A stretch of 64,000 bases of DNA from Hyphomicrobiales bacterium (GTDB taxonomy: Bacteria; Pseudomonadota; Alphaproteobacteria; Rhizobiales; Rhizobiaceae). Position numbers and translations under genes: made by a program. Below the pieces are notes generated by a model. The model had not been told where the DNA came from. It made no database searches and saw only the letters and a list, made by a program, of their open reading frames with translations. Positions 17,724 to 25,714 of this stretch are shown here, in pieces (position 1 is the first letter of the stretch; every line of letters begins with the position of its first letter). Location of the stretch: the NCBI GenBank assembly GCA_003577315.1, contig QEVK01000002.1, positions 62,001 to 126,000 on the forward strand. Direction: 5' to 3'.

Positions 17724-18922
17724 GCCGGGCCTCCCGGCGCCGCGCCGCCGAAGCCCGACCGGCGGTGCCTGAGGGCGAGCGCGCGCGCCTGGAGCCGGCC
17801 CCACAACGCCTGCCCGCGCTCGATCACCCACAGCGGCAGCTCCATCATCCGGTTGGTGGCGATGAAGAACACGGCGATGGCGCAGGCCGCGAGCGGAACG
17901 AGATAGACGACCGGCGTGTAGACGGCCGAGGTCTCGATCTTCTCGACGAAGAAGAAGCCGGCCCAGCGGAACACGAGCGCGATGGTCATGGCGGTGAGAA
18001 GCGGATGGATGCGCGCCTCGCGGAAGGAGCGCGAATCGCCGGCGACCGCGAGCCCGATCAGCGCGAACACCAGCGGATAGAGCCATTCGCTGAAGCGCTT
18101 GTGGATCTCCGCCCGGTAGATCTGCGGGTTCTTCTTCTGGTACCAGTCGTTGGGATCGGGGTTGAACAGATAGGCGAGATCGCGGTCCTTGGGGCCGAAA
18201 TTGGGCGTCGAGCCGCTGGCGGTGAACTGCGACAGGTCGAAGGCGTAGGAGGAGTAGCGCACGACGGAGACGTTGCCTTCGGTCTTGCGGTGTATGGTGC
18301 CGTCCTGCATCACCAGCAGCTGGTTGCCGTCCACCTCCGCGGTCGCGCCTTCCTTGGCGTAGTAGATCAGCTCCGTGCCCGGCTCGCGGCTGTCGGCGAC
18401 GAAGATGCCGCCGAAGCGTCCGTCGGGCAGGCGCTCGCCGATCTGGATGTAGAGACCGTCCTCGATCTTCTGGAACGCGCCTTCCTCGATCACCGTGGTG
18501 ATGAGGTCGGCCCGCGATTCGGCCAGCAGCGCGCGCATGCGCTGGCGCGACGGCGGATTGACCGCGTTGGTGATGACGAGGCACACGATCGAGGCAACGA
18601 CGGCGAGGATCAGCATCGGCCGGATCACGGCCATGCGCGGGCTGCCGGCCGCGTTGATGACGATCAGCTCCGAATCCGTGTTCATCGTCGACAGCGTCTG
18701 CGCCACCGCGATGCCGACGGCGAACGGGATGACGATGGGGATGACCGACGGCAGGATCAGCCACGCGATCTCGAAGAAGGTTGCGGCGGACTGGCCGTTC
18801 GAGGTGACGACGTCGATGCGCACCAGCACCTGCGTCGTCCAGACGATCGCCAGCACCCACAAGAGCGTGGCCATGAAGATCGCGACGGTGCGGCGCAGTA
18901 TGTAACGTTCGATGACTGTCAT
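17720..18922 (-). CDS. lptF: LPS export ABC transporter permease LptF
   Basis: This 400-residue protein is the partner permease of LptG. It begins [16 protein letters not shown] and has the family motif [20 protein letters not shown] after the third membrane segment. A periplasmic jellyroll (about 130-270) and three C-terminal membrane segments follow. The tail is Arg- and Gly-rich and cytoplasmic. It is the first gene of the lptF-lptG-lptD-surA-like-pdxA-rsmA run. Confidence 0.94.
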   Translation of the reverse strand: MTVIERYILRRTVAIFMATLLWVLAIVWTTQVLVRIDVVTSNGQSAATFFEIAWLILPSVIPIVIPFAVGIAVAQTLSTMNTDSELIVINAAGSPRMAVIRPMLILAVVASIVCLVITNAVNPPSRQRMRALLAESRADLITTVIEEGAFQKIEDGLYIQIGERLPDGRFGGIFVADSREPGTELIYYAKEGATAEVDGNQLLVMQDGTIHRKTEGNVSVVRYSSYAFDLSQFTASGSTPNFGPKDRDLAYLFNPDPNDWYQKKNPQIYRAEIHKRFSEWLYPLVFALIGLAVAGDSRSFREARIHPLLTAMTIALVFRWAGFFFVEKIETSAVYTPVVYLVPLAACAIAVFFIATNRMMELPLWVIERGQALWGRLQARALALRHRRSGFGGAAPGGPA

Positions 18923-19239
18923 GCGTCGCTAGAGGGTGTCCGTTTGCGGCGGGAGCATGGCGTGGCGGGCGTGAAGCCCGTCGATCCGGCCGCCCCGGGG
19001 TGCATCCCGTGCCTTCGAGGTCGTTCGTCCTTTGCCGTCGGGCGCAGTGTGGGCGACTTTGGCGAATAAACTGCCAACAAACAAGGTTAACGCCGCGTCT
19101 TCCACGCAATGCCGTGCCCGGCGGGCCTGTGGCCGCGGGCTTGCGGCCGGGGCGAAAATGCGCGAAACCGCTGCGGAAGGCGCCGCTTCCGGCCTTTCGT
19201 CCGCATTCGCCACCCCCCAACCGAGACCCGGAAAAGCCC
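18923..19239. other. Divergent intergenic region lptF/pepA
   Basis: These 317 bases hold no gene I can support. An AT-rich island at about 19057-19091 stands out from G+C-rich surroundings and is the likely site of both promoters. It includes TTTGGCGAATAAACTGCCAA, an imperfect inverted repeat with half-sites TTGGC/GCCAA. I could not assign unambiguous -35/-10 pairs on either strand. Confidence 0.45.
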
Positions 19240-20727
19240 ATGTCCGTCCGACCCTCCATCGCATTCGCCAGGATCGCAACGCCGAAGAAGGGCACGGTCG
19301 TCGTGCTGGCGGCCGAGGGCGGGGCGCTGGCGGGCCCGGCCGCCGCCCTCGACGCCGGCGGGCAGCTCGCCCGGGCGTTCTCGGTCGCCGACTTCAGCGG
19401 CAAGCTCGCCGCCTCGCTGGAATTGCTCGCCCCGCACGGCGCCGCCTTCGACCGGCTGGCGGCCGTGGGCGTCGGCAAGCCCGACGCGCTCGACGCGCGC
19501 GCGTGGAGCCGCATCGGCGGGGCCGCGTTCGCGGCGGCGAGGAAGGCGCAGGAAATCGCGATCCTCGCCGATGTCGAGGGCGCGCAGCCGTCGCCCGCGG
19601 ACGTGGCGGCGCTCGCCCTGGGCGTTTGCCTGAACGCCTACGCCTTCGACAAGTACAAGACGAAGAAGGACAACGGCAAGGCCGCCGCCGGCCCCGCCAG
19701 GGTGACGATCCTGTGCGCCAATCCGGCCGCGGCCAAGCGCGCCTTCGCCACGGCGCAGGCCGTGGCCGACGGCGTGGTGCTTGCGCGCGACCTCGTCAAC
19801 GAGCCCGCCAACGTGCTCGGCACGCTGGAGTTCGCCGCAAAGGCCAGGGAGCTGGAGGCGCTCGGCGTCAAGGTCGAGATCCTGACCGAGAAGGAGATGC
19901 GCAAGCTCAGGATGGGCGCGCTGCTCGGCGTCGCCCAGGGCTCGATCCGCCCGCCGCGCCTCCTCGTCATGCGCTGGGACGGCGGCAAGGCCAAGGACCG
20001 GCCCGTCGTCTTCGTCGGCAAGGGCGTGGTGTTCGACACCGGCGGCATCTCGATCAAGCCGGCCGGCGGCATGGAGGACATGAAGGGCGACATGGGCGGG
20101 GCCGCCGCCGTCACCGGCCTGATGCACGCGCTCGCCGCCCGCAAGGCGAAAGCCAACGTCGTCGGCATCGTCGGGCTGGTCGAGAACATGCCCGACGGCA
20201 ACGCCCAGCGGCCGGGCGACATCGTCACCTCGATGTCGGGCCAGACCATCGAGGTCATCAACACCGACGCGGAAGGCCGCCTCGTGCTGGCCGATGCGCT
20301 GTGGTACGCCAACGAGCGCTTCGCGCCGCGCTTCATGGTCAACCTCGCCACGCTGACGGGCGCCATCATGGTGGCGCTGGGAGCCGAGCATGCCGGCCTG
20401 TTCTCCAACGACGACGAGCTGGCGGAGCGGCTGCTGGCGGCCGGCCGCGAGACCGGCGAGAAGCTGTGGCGCATGCCGCTCGGCCCCGAATACGACAAGA
20501 TGATCGATTCCAAGAACGCCGACATGAAGAACACCGGCGGCCGCTACGCCGGCTCGATCACCGCCGCGCAGTTCCTCCAGCGCTTCGTCAAGGACACGCC
20601 CTGGGCGCATCTCGACATCGCCGGCACGGCCATGGGCTCGCCCTCGTCCGAGATCAACCAGTCCTGGGGCTCGGGTTTCGGCGTGCGGCTGCTCGACAGG
20701 CTGGTGAGCGACCATTACGAAGGGTGA
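19240..20727 (+). CDS. pepA: Leucyl aminopeptidase (M17)
   Basis: PepA is a cytoplasmic, hexameric, dimetal aminopeptidase that removes N-terminal residues from peptides. The 495-residue protein has the variable N-terminal domain (1-165) and the catalytic domain with [20 protein letters not shown], the metal-binding [14 protein letters not shown] signature (about residue 345) and the closing DIAGTAMGS. The ATG at 19240 gives a normal-length protein. It is followed by holC after 13 bases, a common proteobacterial arrangement. Confidence 0.95.
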   Translation: MSVRPSIAFARIATPKKGTVVVLAAEGGALAGPAAALDAGGQLARAFSVADFSGKLAASLELLAPHGAAFDRLAAVGVGKPDALDARAWSRIGGAAFAAARKAQEIAILADVEGAQPSPADVAALALGVCLNAYAFDKYKTKKDNGKAAAGPARVTILCANPAAAKRAFATAQAVADGVVLARDLVNEPANVLGTLEFAAKARELEALGVKVEILTEKEMRKLRMGALLGVAQGSIRPPRLLVMRWDGGKAKDRPVVFVGKGVVFDTGGISIKPAGGMEDMKGDMGGAAAVTGLMHALAARKAKANVVGIVGLVENMPDGNAQRPGDIVTSMSGQTIEVINTDAEGRLVLADALWYANERFAPRFMVNLATLTGAIMVALGAEHAGLFSNDDELAERLLAAGRETGEKLWRMPLGPEYDKMIDSKNADMKNTGGRYAGSITAAQFLQRFVKDTPWAHLDIAGTAMGSPSSEINQSWGSGFGVRLLDRLVSDHYEG

Positions 20728-20740
20728 CGCAGGGGCCGCG

Positions 20741-21190
20741 ATGACCGAGGCGCTGTTCTACCACCTGACCGAGTCGACGCTGGAGGAGGCGCTGCCGCCG
20801 CTTCTGGAGAAGAGCCTGGAGCGCGGCTGGCGCGTCGTGGTGCAGGTCGGCGGCGAGGAGCGGCGCGATGCGCTCGACCAGCACCTCTGGACCTATCGCG
20901 ACGATTCCTTCCTCGCCCACGGCACCGAGCACGACCAGCACGCGCGGCTCCAGCCGGTGCTTCTGACCTGTAGCGAGGCCAACCCCAACGGCGCGCGCGT
21001 CCGCTTCCTCGTCGACGGCGCCAGCCCGCCGGACCTTGGCCCTTACGAGCGCGCCGTCTTCATGTTCGACGGCCACGACGCCGCGCAGGTCGAGCGGGCG
21101 CGCGAGCACTGGAAGGCGGTGAAGGCCGCCGGCCACGGCGCGACCTACTGGCAGCAGACGCCCGAACGGCGCTGGGAGAAGAAGGCATGA
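20741..21190 (+). CDS. holC: DNA polymerase III subunit chi
   Basis: HolC links the clamp-loader complex to single-stranded DNA-binding protein at the replication fork. The 149-residue protein shows the family start (ALFYHLTESTLEEALPPLLEKSLERGWRVVVQ), RRDALDQHLWTYRDDSFLAHG and the C-terminal VERAREHWKAVKAAGH. No holD is nearby, as usual outside gammaproteobacteria. The gene overlaps the next one by four bases (ATGA). Confidence 0.93.
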   Translation: MTEALFYHLTESTLEEALPPLLEKSLERGWRVVVQVGGEERRDALDQHLWTYRDDSFLAHGTEHDQHARLQPVLLTCSEANPNGARVRFLVDGASPPDLGPYERAVFMFDGHDAAQVERAREHWKAVKAAGHGATYWQQTPERRWEKKA

Positions 21191-21798
21191 GAACGCTGCT
21201 GCGCTGGTTCCTGCGGCTGGTCTTCCTGGCCATCCTCGGCGTCGGCCTGCTTCTGGGCCTCGTCTATCCGTGGGCGGCCGGCGGCGCCGGCTTCGAGATC
21301 GGCCGCTGGCGCGCCTACGACCGCGTTTCCGGCTTCCAGCCGGTCGAGATCCTGCTGCCGACCGATCAGGAGCAGATCCTGGTCAAGGCGGAGATTTCCA
21401 CGCCGAGACCCGTCGAGGACGCCGAGCGATCGACCGTCATGACTCTGACGGTCTCCTCCAACGACCGCACGGAGCTTGCCCATTACTTTTCGCTCGACGG
21501 CGTCGAGCCGCGGCTGGTCAGCCCGCAGCTTCCCGGCCGCATCTACACGCTGGACGCGGGCGCGCTCTACTATCCGGGCGAGCAGCCCTACACCTTCATC
21601 TTCGGGCCCGGCGACGAGCAGGTCGACATGGCCACGGTCGACCTGATCCTGATCGGCGGCACGAAGGACATCGACGAGGCCGTGCCGCCGCTCGGCTACG
21701 GCTTCATGGCCGTCGGGTTCGTCGGGCTGGTGCTGAGCTTCCGCCGCCGCCGCGACAACCCGAACTCGCAGCCGCCGCCGAGATGGGGCAGGGGCTGA
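21187..21798 (+). CDS. Putative two-pass membrane protein of unknown function
   Basis: I do not recognise a family. The 203-residue protein has an N-terminal membrane segment (about 10-32), a predicted periplasmic beta-rich domain (about 35-170) and a second membrane segment near residue 175-192. A short basic tail with prolines follows. The ATG overlaps the holC stop, so it is cotranscribed with pepA-holC. The first segment could also be read as an uncleaved signal anchor. Confidence 0.7.
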   Translation: MRTLLRWFLRLVFLAILGVGLLLGLVYPWAAGGAGFEIGRWRAYDRVSGFQPVEILLPTDQEQILVKAEISTPRPVEDAERSTVMTLTVSSNDRTELAHYFSLDGVEPRLVSPQLPGRIYTLDAGALYYPGEQPYTFIFGPGDEQVDMATVDLILIGGTKDIDEAVPPLGYGFMAVGFVGLVLSFRRRRDNPNSQPPPRWGRG

Positions 21799-21815
21799 GG
21801 GGCGGCGCAAAGCCC

Positions 21816-22622
21816 TCAGAACTCGCCGAAATCGCCGCCGCGGCCCTTGCCGGACGCGAAGCGGCCCGCGCCCTCGCGTCCTTCCTTGCGGAAGGTCTCG
21901 GCGCTCCTCCACTCGTTGGCGAGCGCGGCCTCCGGCCCGAGAGACCACTGCCTGATCGCCGAGACGCGGTCGGCGCGCATGCAGCCCTGCGGGAAGCGGG
22001 CGAGGTCGCGCGCAAGCTCCAGCGCCGTCTCCAGCGCCTTGCCTTCGCCGCACAGGCGGGTGGCGAGCCCCCATTCGTGGCATTCCTCGGCCCTGATCTG
22101 GCGTCCGGTCAGGATCAGGTCCATGGCGCGCCCGTGGCCGACGATGCGCGGCAGGCGCACCGTGCCGCCGTCGATCAGCGGCACGCCGAAGCGGCGGCAA
22201 TAGACGCCCATATAGGCGGTGCGCTCCATCACGCGCAGGTCGCACCACAGGGCGAGCTCCATGCCGCCGGCCACCGCCGGGCCGGCGATGGCCGCGATCA
22301 CCGGCTTCGACAGCGTCAGCCGCGTCGGCCCCATCGGCCCCTTGCGCGGCCGGTCGTCGTGGCCGTCGAAGGAGGCGTCGAGGTCGTGCTCGGCGAACCA
22401 TGCCTCGTCGATGGCGTTCGCGGCGTGCTTCAGGTCGAAGCCGGCGCAGAAGGCGCCGCCCGCGCCGGTCAGCACCGCCACCCTGGCGGCCGCGTCGCGC
22501 TCGAACTCGACGAAGGCGCGGAACAGCGCCTCCGCCGTCGCCGGATCGACGGCGTTGCGCGCCTGTGGCCTGTCGATGGTGACGATGGCGGTTTCGCCGT
22601 CCTTGTCGACCCGGATCGTCAT
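21816..22622 (-). CDS. Crotonase / enoyl-CoA hydratase family protein
   Basis: The 268-residue protein has the crotonase fold: DRPQARNAVDPATAEAL, the oxyanion-hole motif GAGGAFCAGFDLKH (about residue 60-73) and AGPAVAGGMELALWCDLRV (about 105-125). The first catalytic Glu is present in GGMELAL; the second position reads FGVPLIDGGTVRL, so the precise reaction (hydration, isomerisation or other acyl-CoA chemistry) cannot be fixed. Its start overlaps the stop of the ABC-F gene (ATGA). Confidence 0.88.
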   Translation of the reverse strand: MTIRVDKDGETAIVTIDRPQARNAVDPATAEALFRAFVEFERDAAARVAVLTGAGGAFCAGFDLKHAANAIDEAWFAEHDLDASFDGHDDRPRKGPMGPTRLTLSKPVIAAIAGPAVAGGMELALWCDLRVMERTAYMGVYCRRFGVPLIDGGTVRLPRIVGHGRAMDLILTGRQIRAEECHEWGLATRLCGEGKALETALELARDLARFPQGCMRADRVSAIRQWSLGPEAALANEWRSAETFRKEGREGAGRFASGKGRGGDFGEF

Positions 22623-24496
22623 TCGGCGGTTCCCTCCTCGTATTGCGCGGAAAGCTCCAGCCACCTGTCCTCGTGGCGGGAGAGCGCATTGGAAAGGTCC
22701 GAACGCTCCTTGGCAAGCCTCGTCGCCGTCGCGGGCTCCCTTTCGTAGAGGGCGGGGTCGGCGAGCTGGTCCTCGATCGCGTCGATGCGCTTGCGCGTGC
22801 GCTCGATCAGCCCCTCGGTCGCCCTGATCTCCTTTGCCACCGGCTCGAGCGCGGCGCGCCTTGCCGCGGCCTCGCGCCGCCGGTCGGCCTTCGAGGCCTT
22901 GTCGGCCTCGCGCTTCTCGCGCCGGTCGGACGCGCCGCCGGTGACGAGCTGGCGGTAATCGGCCATGTCGCCGTCGAAAGGAGCGACGGTGCCGTCCCTG
23001 ACCAGCCACAGCCGGTCGGCGGTGGCCTCGATCAGGTGCCGGTCGTGGCTGATCAGGATGACGGCGCCGGGAAAGTCGTTGAGCGCCATCATCAGCGCCT
23101 CGCGGCTGTCGATGTCGAGATGGTTGGTCGGCTCGTCGAGGATGAACAGGTTCGGCCCGTCGAAGGTGCACAGCCCCATCAGCAGCCGCGCCTTCTCGCC
23201 GCCGGAAAGGTCCTTCGCCTTCGTCGCCATCTTCTCGGTCGAAAGCCCCATCTGCGCCACGCGGGCGCGCACCCTGGCCTCCGGCGCGTCGGGCATCAGC
23301 CGGCGCACATGCTCGACCGGGGTTTCCTCGGGCCGCAGGTCGTCGAGCTGGTGCTGCGCGAACATCGCCACCTTCAGCCCCGGCGCTATCGTTATGCCGC
23401 CGCTTTCGAGCGAAAGCCGGCCGGCGATCAGCTTGGCGAAGGTGGACTTGCCGTTGCCGTTGGCGCCGAGCAGCGCGATGCGGTCGTCCTCATCGATCCT
23501 GAGCGTCAGGCCCTTCAGCACCGGCTTGCCCGGCGCGTAGCCGACGGCGCCCGCCTGCATGGTGACGATCGGCGAGGCCACCGTCTTCGCCGGCTCGGGG
23601 AAGGAGAACGGCCGCACGCTGTCCTCGATGACGGCGGAAATCGGCTTCAGCTTCTCCAGCGCCTTCAGCCGCGACTGCGCCTGCCTCGCCTTCGACGCCT
23701 TGGCGCGGAAGCGCTCGACGAAGCTTTCCATGTGCTTCCTCTGCGCTTCCTGCTTCACGCGGGCCTTTTCCTGATGCTCGAGCTGCTCGGCGCGCTGGCG
23801 CTCGAACTGGTCGTAGCCGCCGCGCCAGAAGGTCAGCTTCTTGCTGTCCAGATGGACGATGGAGCTGACGGCGCGGTTCAACAGGTCGCGGTCGTGGCTG
23901 ATCAGCAGCACCGTGTGCGGATATTTCGCCACGTAGCTCTCCAGCCACAGCGTGCCTTCGAGGTCGAGATAGTTGGTCGGCTCGTCGAGGAGCAGGAGGT
24001 CGGGCTGGGCAAACAGCACCGAGGCCAGCGCCACGCGCATCCTCCAGCCGCCGGAGAAGGACGAGGCCGGCCGCTTCTGCGCCTCGGCGTCGAAGCCGAG
24101 GCCGGCGAGGATGGTCGCCGCCCGCGCCTCGGCCGAATGCGCGTCGATGTCGGAAAGCCGCATCTGGATCTCGGCGATGCGGTGCGGGTCGCTCGCCGTC
24201 TCGGCTTCGGCAAGCAGCGCCAGCCGCTCGGCGTCGGCCGCAAGGACGATGTCGATCAGCGCCTCTTCGGTGCCGGGCGCTTCCTGGGCCACCTGGCCGA
24301 TGCGCGTGCCCTTCGGACAGGAGATCGAGCCGGTCTCGGTCGAAAGCTCCCCGGTGATGGCCTTGAACAGCGTGGTCTTGCCGGTGCCGTTGCGCCCGAC
24401 CAGCCCCGCCTTCGAGCCCGCGGGAAGCGTGAGCGAGGCGTGGTCGAGGAGGAGCCGGCCGGCGATGCGCAGCGAGATGTCGTCGATGATGAGCAT
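22619..24496 (-). CDS. ABC-F family ATPase (Uup/YheS type)
   Basis: This 625-residue cytoplasmic protein has two ATP-binding cassettes and no membrane segment. Cassette 1 has Walker A GRNGTGKTT, signature FSGGWRMRVALA and Walker B LLLDEPTNYLD. Cassette 2 has GANGNGKST, LSGGEKARLL and FILDEPTNHLD. The linker between them (about 240-300) is basic and helical, and a C-terminal coiled coil (about 535-625) is present as in Uup/YheS. ABC-F proteins act on the ribosome or nucleic acids rather than transport. It is coupled to the downstream crotonase gene. Confidence 0.92.
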   Translation of the reverse strand: MLIIDDISLRIAGRLLLDHASLTLPAGSKAGLVGRNGTGKTTLFKAITGELSTETGSISCPKGTRIGQVAQEAPGTEEALIDIVLAADAERLALLAEAETASDPHRIAEIQMRLSDIDAHSAEARAATILAGLGFDAEAQKRPASSFSGGWRMRVALASVLFAQPDLLLLDEPTNYLDLEGTLWLESYVAKYPHTVLLISHDRDLLNRAVSSIVHLDSKKLTFWRGGYDQFERQRAEQLEHQEKARVKQEAQRKHMESFVERFRAKASKARQAQSRLKALEKLKPISAVIEDSVRPFSFPEPAKTVASPIVTMQAGAVGYAPGKPVLKGLTLRIDEDDRIALLGANGNGKSTFAKLIAGRLSLESGGITIAPGLKVAMFAQHQLDDLRPEETPVEHVRRLMPDAPEARVRARVAQMGLSTEKMATKAKDLSGGEKARLLMGLCTFDGPNLFILDEPTNHLDIDSREALMMALNDFPGAVILISHDRHLIEATADRLWLVRDGTVAPFDGDMADYRQLVTGGASDRREKREADKASKADRRREAAARRAALEPVAKEIRATEGLIERTRKRIDAIEDQLADPALYEREPATATRLAKERSDLSNALSRHEDRWLELSAQYEEGTAE

Positions 24497-24539
24497 GGCT
24501 GCGCTCTATGGACCGCGCGGCGGCGTAAACGCAAGGGCC

Positions 24540-25052
24540 TCAGGCGAAGGGACGGCCTTCTTCCGTGCGCTGGAAATAGATCATGTCCAGCGCGAGCGAG
24601 GGCTTGCCCAGCGCCGTCAGCGTGGCGTGCGCCTGGCCGCGATGGTGGGTCTGGTGGTTGAAGAAATGCGCCAGCGCCGGCGCCAGCCGCTGGCTGATCG
24701 TGCGCATGTCGGTGACGGTGAGATAGGTGAAGCGGCCGGCGAAGGCGGCGTCGGGAAGCGAGTCGATCCACGCGACGATGCGCGCGTCCTCGGCCTCGCG
24801 CGCCGCGCGCAGCGCCGGCAGCGCGGGATGCGGGATCGCGTCGAGGCTGGCGGGCGCCGGGCCCTCGCCGGTGAAGCGCTTCATCCAGATGCGGTCGGCG
24901 ACCAGGATGTGGTTGAGCGTGCCGATCAGCGGGCCGAAGAAGGCGCCGGTGTCGCGCGAAAGCTCCTCGGGCGACAGTTCGCCCGCCGCGTCGTAGACGA
25001 TCGTGTTGGCCCAGCGGTTGTAGGCCGCGAACATCTGGAAATGCCGGCGCAT
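24540..25052 (-). CDS. DinB family protein
   Basis: The 170-residue protein matches the DinB/YfiT-like four-helix metal-binding fold: [16 protein letters not shown] at the N-terminus, a first histidine in [13 protein letters not shown] (about residue 47), and [17 protein letters not shown] (about 130) supplying the other ligands. Many relatives are thiol-dependent transferases or metalloenzymes of unknown substrate. AAGGA precedes the ATG at 25052. It is divergent from ndk. Confidence 0.9.
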   Translation of the reverse strand: MRRHFQMFAAYNRWANTIVYDAAGELSPEELSRDTGAFFGPLIGTLNHILVADRIWMKRFTGEGPAPASLDAIPHPALPALRAAREAEDARIVAWIDSLPDAAFAGRFTYLTVTDMRTISQRLAPALAHFFNHQTHHRGQAHATLTALGKPSLALDMIYFQRTEEGRPFA

Positions 25053-25140
25053 GTCGTCCTTTCCGCCTCGTATCCCGTCCGTGCTGTCGTGCGCGCCACG
25101 ACTACACAAGCCGCGCGCATCCGCCAATGCCGCCTGCCTC

Positions 25141-25169
25141 TTCACATCGGCGGGCCGCGCTTGTATAGA
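25141..25169 (+). promoter_or_regulatory. Probable ndk promoter
   Basis: TTCACA (25141-25146), a 17-base spacer and TATAGA (25164-25169) form a good sigma-70 promoter pointing at ndk. The start of transcription would be near 25176, giving a leader of about 34 nt. Confidence 0.55.
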
Positions 25170-25209
25170 CCCGCCACTTTCCCTTTCCGACAATGATGAA
25201 GGACGAGCA

Positions 25210-25632
25210 ATGGCGATCGAACGCACCTTTTCCATGATCAAGCCCGACGCGACCCGCCGCAACCTGACCGGCGCGATCACCAAGATGCTGGAGGATGCGG
25301 GCCTGCGCGTCGTCGCCTCCCGCCGGGTGTGGATGAGCCGCCGCGAGGCCGAGGGCTTCTACGCCGTCCACAAGGATCGCCCCTTCTTCGGCGAGCTGGT
25401 CGAGTTCATGTCGTCGGGCCCGACGGTGGTGCAGGTCCTCGAGGGCGAGAACGCCATCGCCAAAAACCGCGAGGTGATGGGCGCGACTAACCCGGCGCAG
25501 GCCGCCGAGGGCACCATCCGCAAGGTCCACGCGCTGTCGATCGGCGAGAACTCCGTCCACGGCTCCGACGCGCCGGAGACGGCCGCGCAGGAAATCCGCT
25601 ACTGGTTCTCCGACACCGAGATCGTCGGCTGA
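25210..25632 (+). CDS. ndk: Nucleoside diphosphate kinase
   Basis: Ndk equilibrates NDP and NTP pools through a phosphohistidine. The 140-residue protein has the KPDATRRNL start, [15 protein letters not shown], the nucleotide-binding [14 protein letters not shown] and the active-site histidine in [12 protein letters not shown] (about residue 117). Length and motifs are standard. It has its own promoter candidate and ends at a bidirectional terminator. Confidence 0.97.
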   Translation: MAIERTFSMIKPDATRRNLTGAITKMLEDAGLRVVASRRVWMSRREAEGFYAVHKDRPFFGELVEFMSSGPTVVQVLEGENAIAKNREVMGATNPAQAAEGTIRKVHALSIGENSVHGSDAPETAAQEIRYWFSDTEIVG

Positions 25633-25673
25633 GCGCCGGCCGCGGACCGCTTTCCGCGCCGTCCGCATCGATC

Positions 25674-25708
25674 GAAAAAAGGCCGCGGCCCTCGCCGCGG
25701 CCTTTTTC
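25674..25708. terminator. Bidirectional terminator between ndk and the GGDEF-EAL gene
   Basis: A perfect 9-bp G+C stem (GGCCGCGGC, 4-nt loop, GCCGCGGCC; 25681-25702) is flanked by AAAAAA on the left and TTTTT on the right. It can terminate ndk (plus) and the convergent c-di-GMP enzyme gene (minus). Confidence 0.85.
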
Positions 25709-25714
25709 CTGCTC

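Noticed and set aside
14709-17906. A plus-strand open frame of more than 1000 codons opposite lptD and lptG
   Set aside because: Its translation is Arg/Gly/His/Val-rich without any family motif, while the minus strand encodes complete LptD and LptG. In G+C-rich DNA antisense frames stay open because third positions are rarely A or T.
16635-19514. A 959-codon minus-strand frame containing lptG at its end
   Set aside because: The portion before the ATG at 17723 overlaps lptF in another frame and matches nothing; the lptG start overlapping the lptF stop is well supported.
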